DNA from: Saccharopolyspora oryzae
GTDB lineage: Bacteria; Actinomycetota; Actinomycetes; Mycobacteriales; Pseudonocardiaceae
Length of the DNA: 64,000 nucleotides
Direction: 5' to 3'
Assembly (NCBI RefSeq): GCF_027853915.1
Contig: NZ_JAQGLA010000023.1
Location: 1 to 64,000 of the forward strand
Below are positions 18,181 to 28,365 of the stretch, one piece after another (positions within the stretch are counted from its first letter, which is position 1; each line of letters opens with the position of its first letter). Made by a program: the position numbers and the translations under genes. The notes below the pieces were generated by a model. It saw only the letters and a program-made list of their open reading frames with translations, had not been told where the DNA came from and did not search any database.

Positions 18181-18307
18181 GTATTCCATTAGTCGCAGCT
18201 CGCCGGATCGGTCGGCACACCGTCCGCCCCGCCTCCGAGCCCACTGGTGGCGCCAGACCAACAGCCAGCGCACCGCCTGCCTGCTGGTCCCCCTGATGGA
18301 GTGTGAC

Positions 18308-19816
18308 ATGCCCGAACCCGCTCACCCGCACCTCGCCGCGCTCGATCCCGAGGGGCGCCTGTACAACGAAGATCTCGCTCCAGCGACCGAGCGCCGGTGG
18401 AACTCGTACAACTACTTCGCCGTGTGGATGTCGGCGATCCACAACATCGGCACCTACACGTTCGTCGCCGGGATGTTCGCCCTGGGCCTCACCGCGTGGC
18501 AGGTCCTGATCTCCATCACCATCGGCATCGCGGTGCTCTACTCCGGACTCCTCCTGGCCGGGCGGATGGGGGTCGAGACCGGGATCCCGTTCCCGGTGAT
18601 GGCCAGGATCAGCTTCGGCGTCTGGGGTGCCAACCTGCCGGCCCTGATCCGCGCCGTCATCGCGATCGCGTGGTACGGCATCCAGACCTACTTGGCGTCG
18701 CTGGCCGTGGTCGTGCTGCTGCTCCGGATCGATCCGGGCTTGAGCGCCTGGCAGGACCGGTCCTTCCTGGGGCTGTCCCTGCTCGGGTGGGCGTGCTTCC
18801 TGCTGCTCTGGGTCCTGCAGCTGTTCGTCGTGACCAGGGGCATGGAGGCCGTGCGGCGCTTCCAGGACTGGGCCGGCCCCTTGATCTGGGTCGTCATGCT
18901 CGGGATGGCGGTGTGGTTGTTCGCCCAGGCCGGCTGGAACCTGCCGATGAACCTGTCGGTGCAGCCGGTCGAGGGCAACACCACCCTGGTCGTGCTCGGC
19001 GGAGCGTTCCTGCTCGTCGCCACGTACGCGACGATGACGCTGAACTACTGCGACTTCACGCGGTTCGGCAAGAGCCGGGGTTCGGTTCGGTGGGGCACCT
19101 TCTGGGGAATTCCGGTCAACTTCATCGCCTTCTCCGCGGTGAGCATCGCCACCACGGTGGGTGCGGTGACCGTCTTCGGCACCACGATCACCGACCCCGC
19201 GCTGATCATCGCCAGGGTGCCCAACACCGCCGTCCTCGTGATCGGCGCTGTCATGTTCATCATCGCGACGATCGGCGTGAACGTCGTCCTCAACTTCGTC
19301 TCGCCGGCGTACGACCTCGCGAACATCTGGCCCAAGCACATCACCTTCAAGCGCGGTGGCCTGATCAGCGCGGTGCTCGCGCTGCTCGTGATGCCGTGGA
19401 AGCTCTACTCCAGCCCGATCGTGGTGAACTACTTCCTCGGCGGGCTCGGCGCCCTGCTGGGGCCGCTGTTCGGCATCATGGCGGTGGACTACTTCCTGAT
19501 CCGCCGCGGACGGGTGCTGATCGACTCCTTGTACAAGGTCGACGAGTCCGGCGAGTACCACTACGTGCGCGGCGTCAACCGCACGGCCATCGCGGTGCTC
19601 GTGCCGACTGCGGTCATCGCGGCCGTGATCGCGCTGGTCCCGGCTTTCTCGGCCGTCGCGGCCTTTTCGTGGCCCATCGGTGTGGTCCTCTCGGGGCTCG
19701 CGTACTTCGCCGCGATGCGTCGATCGCCTGCCGCCGAGGGCTCCGGGGATTCGCACGACGTGTCTTCGGTCCAGGCGGTGGACGGTTCCACCGCTGAACC
19801 CGACCGCCGGCATTGA
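18308..19816 (+). CDS. NCS1-family allantoin/hydantoin permease-like transporter (PucI/Mhp1 type)
   Basis: 502 residues from ATG 18308 with GGAG six bases upstream; the ATG at 18296 is less well placed. The N-terminus LYNEDLAPATERRWNSYNYFAVWMSAIHNIGTY matches the start of PucI/Mhp1/Fur-type permeases (NxDLxPxxxxxRtW...fxxxWmsxxhnigty). Twelve membrane segments follow, with NLPALIRAVIAIAWYGIQTY and NYCDFTRFGKS at the expected substrate and sodium sites. It probably imports allantoin, hydantoin or uracil-like compounds. An M20 amidohydrolase that could handle ureido compounds is 30 kb away, so linkage is only a possibility. Confidence 0.88.
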   Translation: MPEPAHPHLAALDPEGRLYNEDLAPATERRWNSYNYFAVWMSAIHNIGTYTFVAGMFALGLTAWQVLISITIGIAVLYSGLLLAGRMGVETGIPFPVMARISFGVWGANLPALIRAVIAIAWYGIQTYLASLAVVVLLLRIDPGLSAWQDRSFLGLSLLGWACFLLLWVLQLFVVTRGMEAVRRFQDWAGPLIWVVMLGMAVWLFAQAGWNLPMNLSVQPVEGNTTLVVLGGAFLLVATYATMTLNYCDFTRFGKSRGSVRWGTFWGIPVNFIAFSAVSIATTVGAVTVFGTTITDPALIIARVPNTAVLVIGAVMFIIATIGVNVVLNFVSPAYDLANIWPKHITFKRGGLISAVLALLVMPWKLYSSPIVVNYFLGGLGALLGPLFGIMAVDYFLIRRGRVLIDSLYKVDESGEYHYVRGVNRTAIAVLVPTAVIAAVIALVPAFSAVAAFSWPIGVVLSGLAYFAAMRRSPAAEGSGDSHDVSSVQAVDGSTAEPDRRH

Positions 19817-19944
19817 CACTCCATTGTGGATGCAGTGCGCGCTCGCGATGGTCTTCCGCCGCTTCCTTGAAAAACCGGTTGCTCGTGAGGTGAGGCCGTG
19901 GTTGTCTCATTAGTGCACCAGTCGTCGCACTAGTGAGGTCGCCG

Positions 19945-20020
19945 ATGCTCCTTCGAAGCGTTCGTCCCGCCCTGCGGTCCCCGATGGCCGCGTCGCCCTC
20001 GAATGCTTCGGAGTTCGTGC
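19945..20020 (+). promoter_or_regulatory. leader ORF and RBS-sequestering hairpin of the ABC-F gene (possible translational attenuator)
   Basis: 19951-19964 pairs with 20000-20013 over 14 bp (two G-U pairs), with a 35-base loop. The 3' arm contains GGAG at 20010-20013, the ribosome binding site seven bases before the ABC-F start codon, so the folded form would hide it. A short ORF starts at 19945 (MLLRSVRPALRS...) behind GAGG; its first codons lie in the 5' arm. A drug-stalled ribosome there would open the hairpin, as in erm and cat attenuation. This mechanism is an inference from base pairing. Confidence 0.5.
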
Positions 20021-21613
<1,593 letters not shown>

Positions 21614-21625
21614 TTATTATTAACA

Positions 21626-21634
21626 AGAATGATT
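21626..21634. promoter_or_regulatory. AGAATGATT site upstream of marR-like gene
   Basis: This nonamer recurs in inverted orientation at 22241-22249 in front of the downstream membrane-protein gene. Both copies lie in unusually A+T-rich promoter DNA. A shared binding site for the MarR protein encoded between them is likely. Confidence 0.4.
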
Positions 21635-21674
21635 GCTCGCTGTATATAGTTCACCTCTCGTCTAGCATGTGTGC

Positions 21675-22157
21675 ATGGGCAAGAAGCAGGAGCCGCACCG
21701 GCTGCCGAGCGGAGTCGGATTCTTGTTGGCGCAGCTGGGAACGCATGCGGCCGCCACCTTCGCCTCGAGCATCGAGGACTTGGAGCTCACGCCGCCGCAA
21801 GCCGGGCTGCTCTGGATGCTCGCCAGGAAGCCGGGGCGCAGCCAACGCGAACTCGCCGACGACCTGGGCATGCCGCCGAGCCGGTTCGTGCCGTTCGCCG
21901 ACAAGCTGGAGGAGCGCGGGCTGATCGAACGCCGCCGCAACCCGGACGATCGCCGCCTGCACGCGCTCCACCTGACCGAGCAGGGCTCGGAAGTGCTGGG
22001 GAAGTTGGGCGCCGCCGCTCGCCGCAGCGAGGACGTGCTGTGCCGGGCGCTCGCGGATGACGAACGCGAACAGCTCGCCGCGCTGCTCGGCCGGATCGCC
22101 AGCGACCAGGGCCTCTCGCCCGGCGTCCACCCGGGGTACAAGTCCGTCCGAACCTGA
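21675..22157 (+). CDS. MarR-family transcriptional regulator
   Basis: 160 residues from ATG 21675; no clear ribosome binding site, so the mRNA may be leaderless or nearly so. The winged helix is evident: LTPPQAGLLWMLARKPGRSQRELADDLGMPPSRFVPFADKLEERGLIERRRNPDDRRLHALHLTEQG, with the typical DxRxh wing. It sits between an ABC-F resistance gene and two membrane-protein genes, and its nonamer-marked promoter region is echoed upstream of the first of those. It probably controls itself and those genes. Confidence 0.9.
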   Translation: MGKKQEPHRLPSGVGFLLAQLGTHAAATFASSIEDLELTPPQAGLLWMLARKPGRSQRELADDLGMPPSRFVPFADKLEERGLIERRRNPDDRRLHALHLTEQGSEVLGKLGAAARRSEDVLCRALADDEREQLAALLGRIASDQGLSPGVHPGYKSVRT

Positions 22158-22219
22158 CGATCCGCCGTTGAACGACGGGCCGCGCACTCCTGAACGTGCC
22201 GGTCTCGAATGATGACGCC

Positions 22220-22249
22220 TTGACAATCGTTCCGTTTTGTAATCATTCT
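22220..22249 (+). promoter_or_regulatory. promoter with overlapping MarR-like site
   Basis: TTGACA at 22220-22225 is followed 18 bp later by CATTCT (22244-22249), a weak -10. AATCATTCT at 22241-22249 is the reverse complement of the site upstream of the marR-like gene and overlaps the -10, a good position for repression. Confidence 0.45.
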
Positions 22250-22279
22250 AGGCTGTACATGGAAGCTGGAGGAGATGCC

Positions 22280-22972
22280 ATGACAGCCAACCCGGACGCA
22301 CAGCGCACCGAGCACTCCGCGCGTCGCCCTCAGAGCGGCCCACCACTGCTGGCACCGGTGCTGGCCTTCGCCGTGCTGACCATCGCCTACGTCGTGGTCA
22401 ACAGGTCCACGCCGCACCCCGACGCGTCGGGAGCGGAAGTCCTCGACTACGTCCAGGGACGCAGCGGCACCATCCAGCTCGGTGCGTTCCTGCTCTTCGC
22501 TTCCGGGGTGCCGCTGGCGCTGACCGCTGCTGTGCTCTACCGGCGGCTGCGGGCGCTGGGCATCACCGCGCCCGGTTCGGCGATCACCCTCGTAGGCGGG
22601 GTGCTGGCCGCCAACGCCCTGGTGCTCAGCGCGATGTTCAGCTGGAGCAGCAGCCGACTGGCGGCGGACACCGGCCCGGCGCTGGCCCGGGCCTTGGCCG
22701 ATCTCTCGTTCCTCGCCGGTGGTCCGGCCTACTCCGTGATGTTCGCGCTGCTCATGGCGGGGGTTTCGGTGCCGGGTCTGCTGGCCGGGCTGCTGCCGCG
22801 CGCCGTGAGCTGGGCCGGACTCGTGCTCGCCGCAGCCGGGGCGCTCTCCTCGCTCGCCCTGGTCGTCGACGGCTTCGCCTACCTGCTGCCGGTCGTCCGC
22901 TTCGGCGGACTCATCTGGCTGGTCGTCGCCGCCGCGACGTTGCCGCTCACCCGCCGGTCGCGCCACCAGTGA
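22280..22972 (+). CDS. multi-span membrane protein, DUF4386-like
   Basis: 230 residues from ATG 22280 with GGAGGAG upstream. Six hydrophobic segments and a polar N-terminus of ~30 residues. The pattern (long loop after TM1 with a 'VLDYVQGRSGTIQLGAFL' segment, small residues in the other helices) resembles the DUF4386-type integral membrane proteins often found next to MarR or PadR regulators. No catalytic motif is seen. Probably regulated by the MarR protein; possibly co-transcribed with the next gene 30 bp downstream. Confidence 0.75.
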   Translation: MTANPDAQRTEHSARRPQSGPPLLAPVLAFAVLTIAYVVVNRSTPHPDASGAEVLDYVQGRSGTIQLGAFLLFASGVPLALTAAVLYRRLRALGITAPGSAITLVGGVLAANALVLSAMFSWSSSRLAADTGPALARALADLSFLAGGPAYSVMFALLMAGVSVPGLLAGLLPRAVSWAGLVLAAAGALSSLALVVDGFAYLLPVVRFGGLIWLVVAAATLPLTRRSRHQ

Positions 22973-23002
22973 CCCAGCGGCGACCAGCAGGAGGGAGAGG
23001 GC

Positions 23003-23944
23003 ATGTCGGGCAACGATCGAGGGCGTAGCACCACGTCGACGGCGGCGAGGATGGCGCGCTCGCTCGCCGACGCGGTCCTGCGCCGAACCTGGATCGAGCG
23101 CGCTTGCTACCTGCTCGCCGCGGTCTTGATCTGCAGCGGCCTGTTCCACCTCGGCGTCCTGCTCGTGACCGGCGGTTCCTGGAGCGGACCGGTGTCGTGG
23201 CGCAAGCCGGCCACCTTCGGACTGTCCTTCGGGCTGACGCTGGCCACGGTGACCTGGGTGCTTTCGTTCGCGTCGGGTCGCTCCCGCGACCGGGCGGTGC
23301 TGCTGGCTGTGTTCGCAGGTGCCTGCGCTGCGGAGGTCGGCATGATCACAGTGCAGGCGTGGCGGGGCATGCCGTCGCACTTCGGGGTCACCGGAGCTGG
23401 CGCGGGGTTGCTCTCCGCGGGAGCCGCCGGTGGCGGGGTGGCCCTCGTCGCCACGCTCGCCACGGCGACCGTCCTGGTGTGGCGCCCGGATCCCGGCATC
23501 CCGCCCAGCATGCGGTTGGCGCTGCGGGTCGGTTTCGCCTCCCTGATGGTCGCGCTCGCGCTCGGGGTGTACATGCTCGCCCGCGGCATGGTCCTCTCCC
23601 GCGTCGGCGGTGACGTCGACGGCGCTTTCGCCTTCACCGCGGGTATCAAGCCCGGGCACGCCGCCACCATGCACGGCGTGCTCGTCCTGCCGTTCCTGGC
23701 CTGGATGCTGTCGTTCGCCGAGTGCCCCGAACGATCCCGCCTCGCCCTCGTCCGGCTGGCCAGCTCCGGGTACGTGCTCTTCGCCGGCATCGTGGTCGTG
23801 GAGGTGCTCGCCGGGGTCCGACCGCTGCCCGTGAGCGCAGCTCCGGTCGTGGCAACGGTTTTCGCGCTGGCGGGTACGGCGCTGCTGATCATCGCGTTCG
23901 GTCTCGCGCTACGAGCACTCCACCGGCCGAACTGCGCCGAATAG
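23003..23944 (+). CDS. polytopic membrane protein, function unknown
   Basis: 313 residues with AGGAGGGAG before the ATG. About eight hydrophobic segments; two conserved-looking loops, GPVSWRKPATFGLSFG and AGIKPGHAATMHGVLVLPF, with a His pair that might bind metal or haem. I do not recognise a characterised family. It lies 30 bp behind another membrane-protein gene under likely MarR control, so an envelope or drug-response role is possible. It ends 3 bp before the convergent NmrA-like gene. Confidence 0.75.
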   Translation: MSGNDRGRSTTSTAARMARSLADAVLRRTWIERACYLLAAVLICSGLFHLGVLLVTGGSWSGPVSWRKPATFGLSFGLTLATVTWVLSFASGRSRDRAVLLAVFAGACAAEVGMITVQAWRGMPSHFGVTGAGAGLLSAGAAGGGVALVATLATATVLVWRPDPGIPPSMRLALRVGFASLMVALALGVYMLARGMVLSRVGGDVDGAFAFTAGIKPGHAATMHGVLVLPFLAWMLSFAECPERSRLALVRLASSGYVLFAGIVVVEVLAGVRPLPVSAAPVVATVFALAGTALLIIAFGLALRALHRPNCAE

Positions 23945-23947
23945 GTT

Positions 23948-24814
23948 TCACAGGACGTGGGCGAGGGCTTTCTCGAGGGTGGTGGGGCCGGTGATCTCCT
24001 TGCCCGCTCCGGGTTCGACGCCGAGCTTGCCCGCGTTGAAGCTGTCGTACATGTCGGTGAGCAGGCGGGCTGCGTCGGCGCTGCAACCCGAGATGCCGGT
24101 CATCTGGTCGTGCCATTCGCCGCGCGGTACCTCGACCGCCTGGACGGGTCTGTCCAGAAGGGACGAAAGCGCTCCGGCGACGTCGACGGGGGAGTACTGG
24201 TGCGGGGCGGCGACGAACCGGGTCCGCGGGGAATCCGCCGGGTCGGCGAGGGCGTCCGCGATCGCCTCGCCGACGTCGACCGCCGAGACCATGCGGTGTT
24301 TTTGCTCGAGCGGGACGAGGAAGCTGGGGAGGACGCCGTGCTCGCGAGCGGGTTCGACCCCGTAGCGGAAGTTCTCCATGAACAGCGGGCAGCGCACGAC
24401 CGTGGTCGGCAACCCGGTTCCGCGCAGCGCCGTCTCGAACGCCCGCGTGGTGAGGATCAGCCCGGTGCCCTCCGGGATCTCGGAGCCTTCCGCGGACAAC
24501 GCGACGACGTGCGGTGGCCCGGCGATCTCCAAGGCGCGGACGATCTTGCCGATCTGCTGGTCGTAGGTGGCCAGGACGTCCGGGGAGTCGTAGTACGTCG
24601 GCAGCATGACGAACGCGCTGTCCACCCCGGTCCAGGCGGCGACCAGCGTGTCGACGTCGTCGATGTCCGCGACCGCCAGCTCGCAGCCCAGCTCCTCGAG
24701 CCCGCGACCTCGGCCGGCATCGCGGACCAGCGCGCGCACCGGCAGACCCCGCCTGCGCAGCGCTGCTGCCACCTGTCCGCCGACCAGGCCGGTCGCTCCG
24801 AGCAGTGCGTGCAT
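23948..24814 (-). CDS. NmrA/atypical SDR NAD(P)-binding protein
   Basis: 288 residues from ATG 24814. The Rossmann start GATGLVGGQVAAALRRRGLPVRALVR carries the atypical-SDR glycine motif GxxGxxG. The central part (GVDSAFVMLPTY..., VVALSAEGSE) and the C-terminal substrate domain fit the NmrA/NAD(P)H-quinone-oxidoreductase-like or azoreductase-like group. The classical YxxxK is not evident. These proteins act as redox-sensing or reductase proteins. It is third in a leftward set with an FAD enzyme and a P450, beyond a terminator-like hairpin, so it may be separately transcribed. Confidence 0.82.
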   Translation of the reverse strand: MHALLGATGLVGGQVAAALRRRGLPVRALVRDAGRGRGLEELGCELAVADIDDVDTLVAAWTGVDSAFVMLPTYYDSPDVLATYDQQIGKIVRALEIAGPPHVVALSAEGSEIPEGTGLILTTRAFETALRGTGLPTTVVRCPLFMENFRYGVEPAREHGVLPSFLVPLEQKHRMVSAVDVGEAIADALADPADSPRTRFVAAPHQYSPVDVAGALSSLLDRPVQAVEVPRGEWHDQMTGISGCSADAARLLTDMYDSFNAGKLGVEPGAGKEITGPTTLEKALAHVL

Positions 24815-24901
24815 TCCATCGTCCTCTCGCGGTCGGCCGACCGGCCGACGTGGTATCACCGGCGCCGCTCGAGGGCTGATCCGGGCTGGTGCAAGGAAAT
24901 T

Positions 24902-24935
24902 CTGCGCGCCGGCGCGGGTGAGCGCCGACGCGCAG
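24902..24935 (-). terminator. Rho-independent-like terminator after the FAD monooxygenase gene
   Basis: Arms 24902-24915 and 24922-24935 pair at 13 of 14 positions around a six-base loop, starting four bases beyond the leftward stop codon. On the minus strand the stem is followed by AATTTCC, a short T-rich stretch. Confidence 0.6.
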
Positions 24936-24938
24936 CGG

Positions 24939-26306
24939 TCAGGCGTCCAGTGCTGCGAGGACGTCGGTGTAGGTCGGTGCGGTCGACGCCGCCTGCTCTC
25001 CTGCCTCCGAGAGCTCCATGATGGCCTGGATCCGCTCGTACACCTCGGTGGTGTCGACGGTCCTGGTCAGCATGCTCACGTAGCGGCGGGCGGCCAGCCC
25101 CAGCTCGGGGTCGTGCTCCTCCGCGTCGATCATCAGGAACGGGTTCGGCGGCGCGTCGGCGAGCAGGTCCTGCCACGACTCGCCCTTGACCGCCGCGCGC
25201 CACAGCGAGGTGCGCGCCACGTCCTGGACGACCACGTCGTCGAACCAGGGGCGGACGAATTCCACCTGTTCCCGGGTGGTTCGCGCGTTGAGTCGGGTCA
25301 GGTCGCCGTCGGCGGTGCTGAAGGTTTCGGCGAGCCGCACGGCGTGCGCGAGGGCCAGCGCCAGGCCGCGGCCGAACGTCGGGTCCGTCAGGCACACGCG
25401 GTCGCCGAGCGGGAAGTAGCCCCTCGGTGCGTCGGGTTTGAGGGTGCGCAGCACGTTGCGCAGCCCGGGCATCGGAACCACGTCGCTGATCGGCGTGGCG
25501 TTGCCGGCGGCGAACCACGGCGCGAACTTGTCGAACAGCGCCACCACGCGGTCGAAGGCGTCCGGATCGCGCAGCTTCTTCAGCGCCTCGTCCTCCGGCA
25601 ACCGGCCGATGTCGATGGAGAAGACCCCGCAGTCGTGGGCGAACAGCGCCGCACCGTAGCCGAGACCGTCGACGACGGTGACCGAACCGTGCTGCAGCGG
25701 CGGCCGCTGCACACCGTCGCGCAGAGCGTAGAAGCGGCTGTTGTAGACCTTGCCGCACTCGGCTTCCGACACCGTTTCCAGGTACTGCTGGCCGACCTTG
25801 GACCGCGCACCCGTGGCGTCGATGACGACGTCGAAGTCCACCACGCCCGCGGCGGTGCGCACCCCGGTGAGCACCCCGTCCACCGGCTCGGCGAGCTGCG
25901 CGGAAACGCCGGAGTGGAGCCGGATCCGGCTTTCCCCGGCCACTGCGCGGTGCAGCGCCCACTCCAGCGTGTTGCGCCGTGCCGCCATCATCACCAGGTC
26001 CTCGTCACCCGGCTCGACGGGGCCGCGGATGCCGCTGAACGGCAGCTCGTCCACGCCGTGGTCGTGCATGTCCCGAAGCACGTCGGGCAGGTTCTCCCGC
26101 AGCAGGCGGCGGAACAGGCCCAGGTAGACGTGCGGGTGGTGGGACTGCGGTGCGCCGGGGCGCGGCCAGCTCTGCACGTCGGCCAGGTCGGCAGGCGGGG
26201 GAGCGTCGCGTTCGAAGACCTCCACCTCGAACCCGCGGCGGGCCAGCAGGATCGCGCTGCTCAACCCGCCGACGCCGCCACCGACGACCGCGATACGTGC
26301 TGCCAT
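24939..26306 (-). CDS. FAD-dependent oxidoreductase/monooxygenase
   Basis: 455 residues from ATG 26306 with GAGGAG upstream. The N-terminal dinucleotide-binding fold is VVGGGVGGLSSAILLARRGFEVEVFER. VIDATGA and the late DPTFGRGLALALAHAVRLAE correspond to the GD-type FAD-ribityl motif of group A flavoprotein hydroxylases and related halogenase/reductase enzymes; no KGW/WxWxIP halogenase pair is seen. It lies 86 bp downstream of the P450 gene on the same strand, and both are divergent from the polyketide-like operon, so they are likely tailoring oxidations of its product. Confidence 0.87.
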   Translation of the reverse strand: MAARIAVVGGGVGGLSSAILLARRGFEVEVFERDAPPPADLADVQSWPRPGAPQSHHPHVYLGLFRRLLRENLPDVLRDMHDHGVDELPFSGIRGPVEPGDEDLVMMAARRNTLEWALHRAVAGESRIRLHSGVSAQLAEPVDGVLTGVRTAAGVVDFDVVIDATGARSKVGQQYLETVSEAECGKVYNSRFYALRDGVQRPPLQHGSVTVVDGLGYGAALFAHDCGVFSIDIGRLPEDEALKKLRDPDAFDRVVALFDKFAPWFAAGNATPISDVVPMPGLRNVLRTLKPDAPRGYFPLGDRVCLTDPTFGRGLALALAHAVRLAETFSTADGDLTRLNARTTREQVEFVRPWFDDVVVQDVARTSLWRAAVKGESWQDLLADAPPNPFLMIDAEEHDPELGLAARRYVSMLTRTVDTTEVYERIQAIMELSEAGEQAASTAPTYTDVLAALDA

Positions 26307-26392
26307 GATGCTCCTCGTGTGATGTCCGACCGCCCGGATCTCGTGGTGCGCCCGGGGTTTTCGGGAAGGATGCGGGGTTTTCCGCGGGAAGG

Positions 26393-27676
26393 TCAGGCGT
26401 CGACGGGGTTGTCCGCCGGCTCCCACTCGACGCGCAGGTGGCGCGGGCCGTGGAAGGACGCGTTGTGCAGGTAGCCGAAGTCCTGGCCGTCGACCAGCCG
26501 CATGTGCGGCAGCCGGCGGGTGAGCTCTTCGAGGATGATCCGCATCTCCAGCCGGGCCAGCGGGGCGCCGATGCACGCGTGCGCGCCCATGCCGAAGGCG
26601 AGGTGGCGCTTGGCGTTCGGCCGGTGGATGTCGAGCTCCTGCGGGTTGTCGAAGACCGTCTCGTCGTGGTTGCCGGAGCCGATCACCAGCAGCACGCGGC
26701 TGCCTGCCGGGATGGTGACGCCCTCGACCTCGACGTCCACCAGCGCCTTGCGCCGCCAGCACTGCACCGATGCGCGGAAGCGCAGGCACTCCTCGACCGC
26801 GTTCGGGATCAGCGCCGGGTCCGCGCACAGCTCTTCCCACGAATCCCGTTGGGACAGCAGGAATCGCAGCGCGTTCGCGGTGGCGTTGGTGGTGGTTTCG
26901 TGGGCGGCGACCAGGCCGCTCATCATCATGTTCTGCAGGTGGTTGTCGTCGACCAGCTCCGGGTCGTCGCGGTGCACGTCGATGGCGGTGGGCACCCAGC
27001 CCTGGCCGCCCTCGCGCTTGAGCCGGTCCACCAGCTGCCCGGACAGCCGCCACCACTGACCGACCTGGTCGGCGATCTCGACCTGGTGCTCCTCGGTGGG
27101 CTTTCCCCAGGTGAACATGCCCATCTTGATGGTGTAGTGCCGGGCCCGGTCGATGTCCTCGTCCGGCACGCCGCACACCAGCAGGCCGACGATCGCCGGG
27201 ACCTCCCACAGCAGGTCGTCGATGAGGTCGGCGGTGCCGCGGGCGACGAACGCGTCGACGTAGCTGCTGACCAGGTCCCGGATGCGGCCCTCCAGCTTGG
27301 CCACCTCTTCGGCGGCCAGCGGCGGCGCGAGGCGCTTGCGGCGCCGCATGTGCACCGGTTCGTCCTCGTTGACCAGCACCGGACCGGGTGCGAAGTCGTA
27401 CTCCGCGAGCCGAGCGCGCGCCTTCTCCCCGAGCGGGGTGATCGGCTCCAGCGCGTTCGAGGCGGAGAACCTCTTGGTGTCGCGGAAGAACTCCTTGACG
27501 TCGCGGTAGCGGGTCACCACCCAGTGGTCGAGCTCCGGGCTGTAGAAGACCGGCTCCTCGGCGCGCGCCGCAGCCAGCAGCGCCGCCGGATCTTCCTGGT
27601 AGGCGTCGCCGAACGGGTCGAATTCCGCCGCGATCCGCGACGCGGGGCAGCCGGCGCCGGAACGGCTTGGATCCAC
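26393..27676 (-). CDS. cytochrome P450
   Basis: 427 residues from a GTG at 27676 with AGGGAG six bases upstream; an in-frame GTG at 27697 lacks this. Bacterial class I P450: I-helix AHETTT (oxygen activation), K-helix ExxR in EECLRFR, and haem loop FGMGAHACIG with Cys368 as ligand. No membrane anchor; electrons would come from a ferredoxin, and none is encoded nearby. It is the first gene of a leftward pair with an FAD oxidoreductase, opposite the polyketide-like operon across a 689-bp promoter region. Confidence 0.93.
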   Translation of the reverse strand: MDPSRSGAGCPASRIAAEFDPFGDAYQEDPAALLAAARAEEPVFYSPELDHWVVTRYRDVKEFFRDTKRFSASNALEPITPLGEKARARLAEYDFAPGPVLVNEDEPVHMRRRKRLAPPLAAEEVAKLEGRIRDLVSSYVDAFVARGTADLIDDLLWEVPAIVGLLVCGVPDEDIDRARHYTIKMGMFTWGKPTEEHQVEIADQVGQWWRLSGQLVDRLKREGGQGWVPTAIDVHRDDPELVDDNHLQNMMMSGLVAAHETTTNATANALRFLLSQRDSWEELCADPALIPNAVEECLRFRASVQCWRRKALVDVEVEGVTIPAGSRVLLVIGSGNHDETVFDNPQELDIHRPNAKRHLAFGMGAHACIGAPLARLEMRIILEELTRRLPHMRLVDGQDFGYLHNASFHGPRHLRVEWEPADNPVDA

Positions 27677-28365
27677 GTATAGCTCCCTTGTCCCCACGCG
27701 ATCGATCCGGACAGCTCGAATGCGTCCGGAGAAGTCCGCGCGCTCAGGTCACGACCAGATCACGCGGTCCATTCACACTGCCGAGTGAACGGTCCGACTG
27801 TCAAGATCGGGATGGAAATTCCTGGGCGGCGGTGTGTGTCGCAATCCTTGTTGACTATCGCGAGAAGCCGTGCATAGGCTTCGGGGCGTTGATGAGCCGC
27901 TTCGGGGGCCGCTTCCGGCACCCGCGTCGACCGGTAGTTCGCTTTTAAACGAAATCGTTGGTCGGTGCTCGCGGAACCATTGGTACTGATGGGCGACGGC
28001 GGACGAGTGTGCCCGTGACCTGGGGTTATCGTCCTCCGTTCTGGAGTTGTGTCAATTTTTGTCGGGTTTCTGGGGGTCCTTTGCCCGAAGTGGAGAAGCT
28101 TCAAGATCGTACGGTTCGGCGGTTCGGAGTGGATTAGTCCGTTCGGCCGATGGAATGGCGCGGCGCGGTGCTAGTGCGCGGGCGATGGCATTTGTCGTGA
28201 CGAATGTTGAAATGCGTACTGGTAATAGTGCGAAAAGCGGTGCGCCGACAGCAGCAATGCGGATTCCAGTTCCGCGGAAGTGTCAAGGCGTGGTTTTTGC
28301 CGTTCTTGACGTTCGGGAGTCGACACGCAGACAGGCCTGGGCGACCTGGCCGGAGGAGAGACCCA
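27677..28365. other. 689-bp divergent intergenic region of the biosynthetic cluster
   Basis: It separates the leftward P450 operon from the rightward radical SAM operon and is lower in G+C than both, especially 27840-28260. A TTGACA hexamer on the minus strand (27804-27799) is a candidate -35 for the P450. TTGACT at 27850-27855 on the plus strand could serve the rightward operon, with a long leader. No supported gene. The length suggests several regulator sites. Confidence 0.45.

Noticed and set aside
16456..19819. Two ~620-residue minus-strand frames opposite the MFS and NCS1 genes
   Set aside because: Gln/Arg/His-rich antisense products; plus-strand transporters have clear membrane segments and motifs.
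27760..28104. 114-residue minus-strand frame in the P450-radical SAM gap
   Set aside because: No ribosome binding site or recognisable motif; lies in the expected promoter region.
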